Positions 15,016 to 22,267 of a stretch of DNA of 34,200 nucleotides are shown here, in pieces; position 1 is the stretch's first letter, and each line of letters begins with the position of its first letter. The position numbers were made by a program, and so were the translations under genes. This DNA comes from DAOUAM01 sp034433305. GTDB taxonomy: Bacteria > Chloroflexota > Dehalococcoidia > Lucifugimonadales > DAOUAM01. Under the pieces are notes generated by a model. It saw nothing but the letters and a program-made list of their open reading frames with translations. It did not search any database and was not told the DNA's origin. The stretch spans positions 1-34,200 of the forward strand of contig DAOUAM010000115.1 in the NCBI GenBank assembly GCA_034433305.1, in the 5' to 3' direction.

Positions 15016-16333
15016 ACCCCTCCGCCGGGTCAAACAGCGTCGGGCCGGTCACCGCCGTCTGGAGCGCCTTGAGGGCCGTGCGGGCGATGCGCAGGCCGTA
15101 CTGCAGGTCTGCCTCAGGCCCCAGGGTGGGGTCGCCGCAGACGTGCTCGATGCGGGCGCCCTTCACCACGCGGTTAGCGCCGGTGGTCAGCGGTATCTCG
15201 TAGATGGCGGAAATCATGGCCACGGGAATGCTCAGCCGCTCGATCTCCTTGGCTATCGTTGCGCCGCAACGATTGCAGGTCCCTCAGGTAGCCACCAGGA
15301 TACAGCCGTCCACCCCAGCCTCGGCCAGTTGCTCGGCGATCTCCGCGCCGAAGCGCCTGGCCTTGACCACGGGCGTGCCGACCCCTGGCATGGTGAATAT
15401 CCACGGGTGTAAGCGCCCTACGACCCCCTGGGACTCCAGGACGCGCATGGGCCGCAGGGGCAGGATGTAGTTGGGGTTCTCGCTGGCCAGCGCGTTGTAG
15501 TAGCCCCCGTGAAAGGCCTCCCAGTCGTTGGGCTCCATGTCCTTGAGGCCCTCGATGGAGTACTTGAAGAAGCGCTCCGGGTTGCCCGCCGTCTGGCGCT
15601 CGGGGTTGCCCTTGGGTATGAGGCCGCCGGTGGTGACCATGGCGATGACGGCCTTGCTGGTGTCGCGCAACGGCGGCGCTGGCGTCACGCGCTCGGGCAC
15701 CAGGATGGGTATCTCGGTCTGGAAGGGCCTGCCCTGGAGCTTGGCTACCAGCATGTCCACGGCCCGCCTGTAGCCCGGCTCCGCGGCCTCGGTGTGTCGG
15801 CGCACGCCCCTGGGGAAGAAGCCCTCCTGGTAGGCGGCGCCGATGGCCTCCCCACGGGCCAACCGCAGGGCGAAGCGGGCCAGCCTGCCCGTAATCTGCC
15901 CCATCTCGGCAGGGTTGTCGCCTGTCTCCAGGATGTACACCTCCAGCCGGTGCTCGGCGACGCCGGGGTTCTCCTGGTACATGGCCGTCACGGCGGGGAT
16001 GCCCTGCTGCTGCGCCACCTTGCACACCTCGCCGCAGGCGACGCCGTAGCGGCCAGCGTTGAAGGCCGGGCCTGCCACCACCACGTCAGGCTTGAAGCGC
16101 TGAAAAGCCTCCTGGAGGCCGGCCAGCGCGGTGGCCTTCTCCTCGTTGAAGTAGTTATCGCCGCAGGTGACCGTCGCCACCACCTTGCCCTCGGTCCCCA
16201 GGGCCTGCTGAAGCGGCCTGCCTGGGCCGACAGCGCCCTCCACGACCTTCAGCGGCAGGTTGGCCCTCTCCTCCCCTCCCATGCCCCCGAAGAACTGGTT
16301 CAGATAGTGGAGCACTCTCTTTGGCTCACCCAT
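15014..16333 (-). CDS. grdB: GrdB-like selenoprotein B (UGA read as selenocysteine)
   Basis: 439 residues when the in-frame TGA at 15284-15286 is read as selenocysteine 350. Both sides belong to one protein. Upstream are GrdB hallmarks MGEPKRVLHYLNQFFGGMGGEE, TVTCGDNYF and GPAFNAGRYGVACG; downstream, GTCNRCGATIAKEIE and MISAIYEIPLTTGANRV continue in the same frame. The result is the U350-G-T-C353-N-R-C356 redox motif of GrdB. In clostridial reductases GrdB attacks the bound substrate to give a selenoether passed on to GrdA. A SECIS-like hairpin follows the TGA. The ATG at 16333 has AAGGAGG seven bases upstream. It lies behind the peptide-type ABC transporter genes, so the transporter probably supplies the substrate. 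The substrate is unknown, and no GrdA or GrdC/D is visible in this window. Confidence 0.92.
15255..15286 (-). promoter_or_regulatory. bacterial SECIS-like element of grdB
   Basis: Ten bases after the TGA (15286-15284) the minus strand forms a perfect 8-bp stem, ATCGTTGC / GCAACGAT, closed by the loop GGC (15265-15263). The loop begins 18 bases beyond the codon and opens with G, which fits the usual bacterial SECIS layout (apical loop about 16-37 bases downstream, G in the first two loop positions). Confidence 0.85.
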
Positions 16334-16391
16334 GAAAGCCCTCCTTCAGTGCCTTGCTCTCTATGACCGACGCGGCCGCGTCCGCAGCGTA

Positions 16392-16414
16392 GGGGCGGGT
16401 TTCAAACCCGCCCC
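16392..16414. repeat. short perfect palindrome between permease and grdB genes
   Basis: GGGGCGGGTTT (16392-16402) and AAACCCGCCCC (16404-16414) form an 11-bp palindrome around one base. It lies in the 105-base gap inside the operon and begins GTAGGGGC, like the unit at 27738-27794. Confidence 0.7.
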
Positions 16415-16438
16415 GGCGTTGCCCGGCCTGAAAACGCC

Positions 16439-17329
16439 CTAGAGCTGCCGTAGCCTGGGGTCCAGCTTGTCCCTGAGCCAGTCGCCCAGGAAGGTGAAGC
16501 TCAGCACCGAGAGGCCAATGACCAGGCCGGGGATGAGGCTCACCCACCAGGCGGTGTTGATGTACAGCCGGCCCTCGGCCACCATGGAGCCCCAGGACGG
16601 CGTCGGCGGCGGGACGCCGGCCCCCAGGAAGCTCAGCGACGCCTCGGCCAGGATCACCGAGCCCACCTGGAGCGTTGCGATCACCATCAGGGTATTGAAG
16701 ACGCCCGGAAAGATGTGCTTGTACAGGATGCGCGTGGGAGAGGCGCCAGCCACCTTGGCCAGCTTGACGTAGTCCATCTCCTTCAGCTTCAGCACCTCTC
16801 CCCTGGCCTGCCGCGCGAAGCTGCCCCAGATGAGGAAGGCCAGCAGCCCCAGCAGCAGGCCCAGGCTGCCCCCCAGCACCACCTTGAGGGCCAGCGCTAT
16901 CAGGATGAGCGGCAGGGAGAACTTGATGTCGGTGATGCGCATTATCACCTCGTCCACCCAGCCGCCGGCGTAGCCGGACACCAGGCCGAGTACCGTGCCG
17001 AAGGCCCCGCCGCTGACCAGCGTCACCACGGCCACCAGCAATGAGACGCGCGCGCCGTAGATGAGCCTGCTGAGGATGTCCCGGCCCAGCGGGTCGGTGC
17101 CCAGGACGTGCTCCGAGGTGCCGCCGAAGAAGAGGGGCGGCAGGTTCCTGTCGGCCAGGTTTCCGGTCAGCGGGTCATGGGGCGCCAGCAGCGGCGCGAA
17201 GATGGCGGCGAAGGCCACCAGGCCGATGATGACGGTGGAGGACACGGGCCAGCGTCGCAGCTTGCTCCACAGGCCGCGTCGGGCCAGCCCTGCGGGCAAC
17301 GGTAGGGCGCTCGTCCTGGCAGATTCCAT
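16439..17329 (-). CDS. peptide/nickel-type ABC transporter permease (DppC-like)
   Basis: 296 residues. A cytoplasmic N-terminus leads to a first membrane helix (TVIIGLVAFAAIFAPLLAPHDP), the DppC/OppC signature region LGTDPLGRDILSRLIYGARVSL, further membrane helices and the ATPase-contact loop near KEMDYVKLAKVAGASPTRILYKHIFPGVFN. DppC-type permeases pair with DppB-type permeases in importers for oligopeptides and other solutes. It follows the DppB-like gene after six bases. The ATG at 17329 is clear. No ABC ATPase gene is near, so the pump must borrow ATPases encoded elsewhere. Placement directly before grdB suggests that the imported solute feeds the selenoprotein reductase. Confidence 0.92.
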   Translation of the reverse strand: MESARTSALPLPAGLARRGLWSKLRRWPVSSTVIIGLVAFAAIFAPLLAPHDPLTGNLADRNLPPLFFGGTSEHVLGTDPLGRDILSRLIYGARVSLLVAVVTLVSGGAFGTVLGLVSGYAGGWVDEVIMRITDIKFSLPLILIALALKVVLGGSLGLLLGLLAFLIWGSFARQARGEVLKLKEMDYVKLAKVAGASPTRILYKHIFPGVFNTLMVIATLQVGSVILAEASLSFLGAGVPPPTPSWGSMVAEGRLYINTAWWVSLIPGLVIGLSVLSFTFLGDWLRDKLDPRLRQL

Positions 17330-17335
17330 CTCTGG

Positions 17336-18253
17336 CTACCTGTAGCGTATCCGGGGGTCCACGTAGCTGTACAGGATGTCAACGATGAAGTTGGCTACCA
17401 CGTAGGCCAGGGTCACCAGCAGAATGACGCCCTGAAGTATCGGGTAGTCCGAGTTGTACACCGACTGCACCGCCAGCAGCCCCAGGCCCGGCCACGCGAA
17501 GACCGTCTCGACGATGACGGAGCCGGTAATCATGCCGGCCAGGGTGAGGCCGGCGTAGGTGAGCGGCGGGATGAGGGCGTTGCGCAGCGCGTGCTTCCAG
17601 ATGACCAGCCAGCGTGGCACGCCCTTGGCCCGCGCCAGCCGTATGTACTCCGAGTCCAGCACCTCCAGCAGCGACGACCTGAGTATCCTCAACTGCCCGG
17701 AGGTGGCGAACAGCCCCAGGGTGAGGGACGGCAGTATGTAGGAAGAAAAGCCTGTCTTTCTGGAGCTGGGCAGCCAGCCCAGGGTGACGGCGAAGATGAA
17801 CATGAGCATCAGGCCCACCCAGAAGGAGGGCATGGACTGGCCCACCACCGCCATGGCGCGGGCCAGGTAGTCCCAGATGCTGCCCCGCGTCACGGCGGCC
17901 AGCACGCCCAGGGGCACCCCTGCCAGCACGGAGAAGGCGAAGGCCCCCAGGGCGAGCTGAATGCTGTTGGGGATCCTGTCGCGCAGTATCAGGGCCACGG
18001 ACTTGCGCTGCAGCACCGACTTGCCCAGGTCTCCCTTGAGCACCCGGCCTATGTAGATGAAGTACTGGACCACCAGGGGCCTGTCCAGGCCAAGCTGCTT
18101 GCCGAAGGCCTCCCACTGGTCTCTGGTGACGTCCTCCCCCAGCAGGACGACTCTGGGGTCGCCCCCCAGGCGCGACAGGCCGAAGACCACCAGGGTCACC
18201 GCCAGCAGAGTGACCAGGGTAGTTAGCGCGCGGCGCCCGATGAACCTCAGCAC
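17336..18253 (-). CDS. peptide/nickel-type ABC transporter permease (DppB-like)
   Basis: 305 residues with about six membrane helices. Family marks are the N-terminal RFIGRRALTTLVTLLAVTLVVFGLSRLGGDP and the loop EYIRLARAKGVPRWLVIWKHALRNALIPPLTYAG, which docks with the ATPase. The GTG at 18253 was chosen: it lies five bases after the stop of the solute-binding protein gene, follows a GTAGGG motif, and starts the protein exactly where DppB proteins begin. The open frame to 18322 would overlap the upstream gene and add a non-family, arginine-rich tail. It ends six bases before the DppC-like gene. Solute specificity cannot be read from the permease. Confidence 0.92.
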   Translation of the reverse strand: MLRFIGRRALTTLVTLLAVTLVVFGLSRLGGDPRVVLLGEDVTRDQWEAFGKQLGLDRPLVVQYFIYIGRVLKGDLGKSVLQRKSVALILRDRIPNSIQLALGAFAFSVLAGVPLGVLAAVTRGSIWDYLARAMAVVGQSMPSFWVGLMLMFIFAVTLGWLPSSRKTGFSSYILPSLTLGLFATSGQLRILRSSLLEVLDSEYIRLARAKGVPRWLVIWKHALRNALIPPLTYAGLTLAGMITGSVIVETVFAWPGLGLLAVQSVYNSDYPILQGVILLVTLAYVVANFIVDILYSYVDPRIRYR

Positions 18254-18258
18254 AATCC

Positions 18259-20055
18259 CTACTTTACTCGCTCGGCGTACTCGAAGTCGCCGATGCTGCC
18301 CACGCCAGTGGACATGGGCCACTGGCCGACGGCCTCCGGGTTGACTGCCATTATAGCATCGGCCAGCACCACAGGTATGATCATCTGGCTGTTGTGCAGC
18401 CAGTCATAAAGCTCCTCGCGTATCTGGTCGGCCGCAGCCTCGGAGCGGGCCGTGTCCATCTTGCGGATGATCTCCAGCGGCTCGCGGACCTCCATGCCGG
18501 GGTTGAAGGCGTTCTCAGGGTTGCGGCGCAGTTGCACCAGCTCGGGAGGCTCGGCGCTGCCGCCGCCACCGCTGCGGAACCACAGGTCGCTGCGCTCGCG
18601 GGCGACCACGGCGGGTCGGTTAGCCGAGTAGGTCAGAATCTCGGTGGTCACCCGTATGCCGACCTGCCGCAGGTACTGGGCCACGGCCTGGCCCATCTCC
18701 ACCTCTAGGGCGTGGTCGCCGGTGGTGATGCGCATCAGGGCATCGAAGCCATTGGCGTAGCCGGCGTCGGCCAGCATCTGCCTGGCCCTGGCAGGGTCGT
18801 AGGGGATAAGCCACTTGTCCTTCCAGATGCGGTCCAGCAGCGGCTGGGTGACCTCGGGCAGGTAGCTGGGCCTGCCGAAGCCCGCCAGGATGTTGTCCAC
18901 GATGGCCTGGCGGTCTATGGCCATGGACATGGCCCACCGCACCTGGCGCGCCCGCTCCAGGGACTGGGGATTGTCACACTCGCCCACCCAGGGCTTGGTG
19001 GGGTCATAGCCTGGGCGCGGGTACGGGTCCACCGGCTGGCCGTCCAGCGTCTCCTTCGTGCAGAACCAGCCCTGGGGGTACAGGCGCTGGGAGCCAGGGA
19101 CGCCAAAGGGCCGCACGTCCAGGCCAGCGCCCTTGGCCCTGTCTATGGACGGCGCCGGGATGATGCTGGCGTCCACCTCATGCGTCTCCAGGGCCGCCAC
19201 CTGGCTAGCCGTTTCCTTGATCTCCACGATGCGGACGGTCTGGAACTGGGGCGTCCTGCCGTAGTAGCCCGGCACGGCCTCTTCGCCCTGCTGCCACTTG
19301 GTGAATTTGAAGGGGCCTGTGCCGCCGGAGATGTCCAGCGCCGCCTTCTCCGCGCCAAGGGCCTCGATGCGCTTTTTGCTGAATACCTTGGTGGCCGCGC
19401 CGCCGACGTTGGCGAAGTAGGCCTCGAAGAAGAAGGCGTTAGGCCCTTTGATGCTGACGCGCAGGGTGTACGGGTCAACGACTTCCATCTGGGCGCCCGT
19501 CTCGCGGGCCAGGGCGATGCTGGAGTGGATGCTCCCCTCTCTGATCTCGTCCTCGAAGCTCCACTTGAAGTCCTCGGCGGTCATTTCGCCCCAGCCGCCG
19601 TGGAACTGGACGCCCTTGCGCAGATGCAGGGCATAGGCCGTGCCCGATGGGTCGGCCTCCCAGGAGGTGGCCAGGCGTGGCTCCAGGAATTTGCCCTCGG
19701 CGCTCCATACCAGGGCAGTCTCATATACCCGCCAGCGGTGGATGAGGCCGCCCGGTGTGACTGGCAGCACGCTGGGCACCATGGCGGGGAACGCGATGTC
19801 GCTCAGCGCCACCACCAGCGTCCCCTCGGGCTGGGCCTGGGGCACCGGCGTGTTGGCGGGCCTGGCCGTGGCCGTTGGCGCCGATGGCACCGGGGTCGCC
19901 GTGGCCGATACGGGCGGCGGCACCGGCGTTGACGTGGCCGAGGGCGATGACGGCCCGGAGGTCGCCGTGGGGGCCGGCGCCGCCGGGGACGAACACGCCG
20001 CGGCCAGTGCGGCACTCACGGCCAGCATAACCAGTGTGTACAAGACCCTGTTCAT
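18259..20055 (-). CDS. family 5 solute-binding lipoprotein of an ABC importer
   Basis: 598 residues. A signal peptide ends in a lipobox, AALAAAC, with Cys21 as the lipid-attachment site, followed by a Thr/Pro/Ala-rich linker to about residue 78. The mature part is a family 5 (DppA/OppA-type) binding protein: EPRLATSWEADPSGTAYALHLRKGVQFHGG, MTAEDFKWSFED, GTGPFKFTKWQQGEE, VRWAMSMAIDRQAIVDNILAGFG, ending GDFEYAERVK. These proteins capture peptides, opines, nickel chelates or other solutes outside the membrane. It is the first gene of the operon, 78 bases after the probable transcription start. The ligand is unknown; the downstream reductase genes hint at an N-methylated amine or amino acid derivative, which is inference. 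Confidence 0.92.
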   Translation of the reverse strand: MNRVLYTLVMLAVSAALAAACSSPAAPAPTATSGPSSPSATSTPVPPPVSATATPVPSAPTATARPANTPVPQAQPEGTLVVALSDIAFPAMVPSVLPVTPGGLIHRWRVYETALVWSAEGKFLEPRLATSWEADPSGTAYALHLRKGVQFHGGWGEMTAEDFKWSFEDEIREGSIHSSIALARETGAQMEVVDPYTLRVSIKGPNAFFFEAYFANVGGAATKVFSKKRIEALGAEKAALDISGGTGPFKFTKWQQGEEAVPGYYGRTPQFQTVRIVEIKETASQVAALETHEVDASIIPAPSIDRAKGAGLDVRPFGVPGSQRLYPQGWFCTKETLDGQPVDPYPRPGYDPTKPWVGECDNPQSLERARQVRWAMSMAIDRQAIVDNILAGFGRPSYLPEVTQPLLDRIWKDKWLIPYDPARARQMLADAGYANGFDALMRITTGDHALEVEMGQAVAQYLRQVGIRVTTEILTYSANRPAVVARERSDLWFRSGGGGSAEPPELVQLRRNPENAFNPGMEVREPLEIIRKMDTARSEAAADQIREELYDWLHNSQMIIPVVLADAIMAVNPEAVGQWPMSTGVGSIGDFEYAERVK

Positions 20056-20139
20056 ACAGCCCTCTACCTCAGTAAAGTCCTCGCGCCGCCATGGTGAAGG
20101 GATGGGGCCATAGACGTGCGGCAGGCCTCATTCCGCGAG

Positions 20140-20168
20140 ACAGTAGCACAGGGGCCCAGGGTTGTCAA
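20140..20168 (-). promoter_or_regulatory. sigma-70 promoter of the transporter-grd operon
   Basis: On the minus strand a perfect TTGACA -35 box (20168-20163) and a TACTGT -10 box (20145-20140) are separated by exactly 17 bases. Transcription would start near 20133. This is one of the best consensus matches in the window. Confidence 0.78.
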
Positions 20169-20181
20169 CGTATAGAAATTG

Positions 20182-20218
20182 TCACACTACCCCACACTGG
20201 CATACCTCGGTAGTGTGA
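20182..20218. promoter_or_regulatory. inverted repeat upstream of the operon promoter
   Basis: TCACACTACC (20182-20191) and GGTAGTGTGA (20209-20218) are perfect 10-bp arms with a 17-base spacer. They lie 14 bases upstream of the -35 box of the transporter-grd promoter, a typical place for an activator site. The centre-to-centre distance is about 27 bases. Confidence 0.55.
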
Positions 20219-20404
20219 AGGAGCGCATGGACAGTTTGCCATCGCCCGATTCCCTGCATGGTGCTAGCCAGTTAGCGCATATAGCGTCAGTGCTGACGGC
20301 AGGCAGTGGCTTTCTCAAGTCGCGAGACGGCCAGCTTTCCAGGTGGGGCCAGGGGACGGCGTCACCCATATTGAAATTGAACGAAAGATTCCCACGGCGC
20401 TCTA

Positions 20405-20434
20405 TTGGCACAAGGTGGGATATCCGCTTATTAT
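20405..20434 (+). promoter_or_regulatory. promoter of the small lipoprotein gene
   Basis: TTGGCA (20405-20410), an 18-base spacer and TATTAT (20429-20434) precede the lipoprotein ATG at 20506 by about 70 bases. It is divergent from the transporter-grd promoter, and the two share the 450-base gap 20056-20505. Apart from these promoters and the inverted repeat at 20182-20218, I see nothing in that gap. Confidence 0.55.
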
Positions 20435-20505
20435 AAGGTACACACGAGCACGACCTGGCCGGTATGAGGGCCTCGCTCCATGCTGGTTGCGGTGGAGGTG
20501 CGCGG

Positions 20506-20835
20506 ATGGCCAGGACCGGTTTACTGCTGACATCAATGCTTGTACTGGTCTGCGCCCTGATGGCCTGCGCCCTGCAGGCCAACTCCAGGGATTTCCCGGA
20601 AACGAAGGCCCGCAAGCTGCTTGAGGATGAGGTGCGCCAGCTCTGCGCCAGCGCCAGCCCTGAAGTCCTGGACAGGCAGTTGCACATCATCGGGTACGCC
20701 GAGGCCACCAGGAACCAGGGCCACTGGGTACTCAGCGTCAACCTGCCCCAGCCACTGAGTGCCGAGGTGTTCTTCAATGGCCGGGTCTTCGGGACACTGC
20801 TCCCCTACGTGGCTGAGCAGTGCGGCCAGCAGTAA
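20506..20835 (+). CDS. small predicted lipoprotein, unknown function
   Basis: 109 residues. A basic N-terminus and a hydrophobic stretch (LLLTSMLVLVCALMAC) end in a lipobox-like LMAC, so the mature protein should be lipid-anchored outside the membrane. The remainder, about 85 residues, contains ARKLLEDEVRQLCASASPEVLDRQLHIIGY and ends in VFGTLLPYVAEQCGQQ, with two cysteines that could pair. I recognise no family. The ATG at 20506 has GGAGGTG five bases upstream (20494-20500), much better than the alternative start at 20464. It stands alone and is divergent from the transporter-grd operon. It could be a sensor or accessory protein for that operon, but nothing in its sequence shows this. Confidence 0.7.
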   Translation: MARTGLLLTSMLVLVCALMACALQANSRDFPETKARKLLEDEVRQLCASASPEVLDRQLHIIGYAEATRNQGHWVLSVNLPQPLSAEVFFNGRVFGTLLPYVAEQCGQQ

Positions 20836-21229
20836 GGACGCCACGGGCGCCCGCCACTGTCCACAGAGTGTGCAACCTGCCTTCTGGACGGCTGCCTGGC
20901 CCGCCATGCCGATAATACCGGCTCTGCGCCTCCATGCTGTTGCTGTTCTCCGGGCTTTGGGGCCGAGGCCCGGCCGGCGCACCGCCTGACGCCCCACTGC
21001 AATGGTCAGACAATTATCACCAACTGTTCCAGCGATTTAGACCCTTTATTCACCTTTTATCCGGCTGCGTATTCACCTCATGGTCGTACTATAACTCACA
21101 GATAGACAAGCGATGGTGAAGGGCTAGCCGAGGTGCGCTGGCCGCGTCTCGGCTAGCCCTTCACGCAAGTCATGGAGAGGCCAGAGTGGTCCAGGTAGCG
21201 CTCTCCAGTCTTGAGGAGCCAGAAAGAAG
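20836..21229 (+). other. intergenic region with a long hairpin
   Basis: Non-coding. The stretch 21000-21115 is more AT-rich than its surroundings and contains TATAAC (21090-21095) without a matching -35 box. A long perfect hairpin follows at 21116-21164. No gene was seen. Confidence 0.55.
21116..21164. repeat. perfect 17-bp inverted repeat
   Basis: GTGAAGGGCTAGCCGAG (21116-21132) and its exact reverse complement (21148-21164) flank a 15-base loop. There is no T-tract on either side, so it is not an ordinary intrinsic terminator. It lies 65 bases before the HAD-like gene. Confidence 0.75.
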
Positions 21230-22066
21230 GTGGACCAAGCTCCCCTCCTCACCGATAGCCATTTGGCGCGCATTTACGCCTCGCGTTGCCTTATCACAGA
21301 CCTGCACGCGACTCTCATAGACGGCAGAGCGGCTGGCAGCCTGTTCAGGTACTTTGTCTCGCTGGAGTGGCCCCATCCTCATCACCTGCTGGGCGCCGGG
21401 CTGTACGGCCTGAAGAAGCTCTTCCTCATGGCTCGCGGCGACCGCTGGTCGGAAGAGCACGAGAGGCTCAGCGACCTGTTCACCCTCGTTTACAGCCGGG
21501 GCTGTGTGTCCGTCGCCGACCTTCGCGCCTATGCCAGGGCCTACATCAAGAGCCACGTGCTGCCCAACGCCATCCAGATGATGAGGTACATGGGCTCTGT
21601 CATGCCCACTTTCATCAGCACCGCCGGGCTGCGGGTGGAGGCCCAGGAGATGAGGGCTTGTGTCAACGGCGAGGGCCAGGCGGGCGCCATCAGCAGGCCG
21701 TACCCTGGCTGTGTCGGTGACAGTGGCAATGAGCTTCTCTGCCGTAACGGCACCGCCAAGGGTGTCGTTATAGGCATCAGGGATGCAAGGGACAAGCGGG
21801 AAGCGGCGGAGCGGATGATCAGGACCTATGACCCCTCGCTGTCCCTCCAGGACAGCACCGTGCTGGGAAACGATTTCATGGACCTGGAACTGATGAAGGT
21901 CTGCCGCATCGCCCTGGTCAGCCCGCGTGCTGACAGGGAGTTTGCTAAAGAAGTAGTCGCGGCCCTTGACGGCGTAGCCATAGAGGACTATGGCTGCTTC
22001 GCTGCCAGGCTTGCCAGGCGGCGCAACGGCAACCTGTCCCAACCCGGTGCCAGGCCGGTCATATAA
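21230..22066 (+). CDS. HAD-like hydrolase with altered motif I
   Basis: 278 residues. Motif I reads LITDLHATLIDG: the nucleophile Asp24 is present, but the second acidic residue of DxD is His26. A helical cap region (about 75-120) precedes motif II, FISTAG (Ser130/Thr131), and motif III/IV appears as LGNDFMDLELM (Gly213, Asp215, Asp218). The overall order is that of phosphoserine-phosphatase-like HAD proteins, which hydrolyse phosphate esters. The motif I change may alter or abolish the usual chemistry. It starts at a GTG, with GAGGAG eleven bases upstream, and no ATG is near; the exact start is uncertain. The neighbours are a hairpin upstream and a beta-propeller gene downstream, neither of which suggests a substrate. 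Confidence 0.6.
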   Translation: MDQAPLLTDSHLARIYASRCLITDLHATLIDGRAAGSLFRYFVSLEWPHPHHLLGAGLYGLKKLFLMARGDRWSEEHERLSDLFTLVYSRGCVSVADLRAYARAYIKSHVLPNAIQMMRYMGSVMPTFISTAGLRVEAQEMRACVNGEGQAGAISRPYPGCVGDSGNELLCRNGTAKGVVIGIRDARDKREAAERMIRTYDPSLSLQDSTVLGNDFMDLELMKVCRIALVSPRADREFAKEVVAALDGVAIEDYGCFAARLARRRNGNLSQPGARPVI

Positions 22067-22161
22067 AGCGGACCAACGAGGTGACAGGCATAGTCACGCA
22101 TGCCCGCGTCCGGTTGCGCCAGATTCACGGGCCTTTTCCCCAGACCTGTATAAATGGTGGA

Positions 22162-22190
22162 TTGACCCCCCTCCAGGTGGCTGTTACGAT
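22162..22190 (+). promoter_or_regulatory. sigma-70 promoter of the Asp-box protein gene
   Basis: TTGACC (22162-22167), a 17-base spacer and TACGAT (22185-22190) give a start near 22197, about 70 bases before the ATG at 22268. Confidence 0.65.
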
Positions 22191-22267
22191 GCTGACAAGG
22201 AGCACCTGCGCGACCTGGATATGGCGCGGAAGGTGGGCAGGGCATTTATAAGGAGGAGGGCCAGGAG

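Noticed and set aside
15014..15286. grdB broken by a nonsense mutation (pseudogene)
   Set aside because: The TGA falls exactly at the selenocysteine position of the family motif, the frame continues intact to the proper C-terminus, and a SECIS-like hairpin follows. Recoding is a better explanation than decay.
20187..20777. 196-codon minus-strand frame opposite the small lipoprotein
   Set aside because: It runs through two divergent promoters and the inverted repeat, lacks a ribosome-binding site and has no family features.
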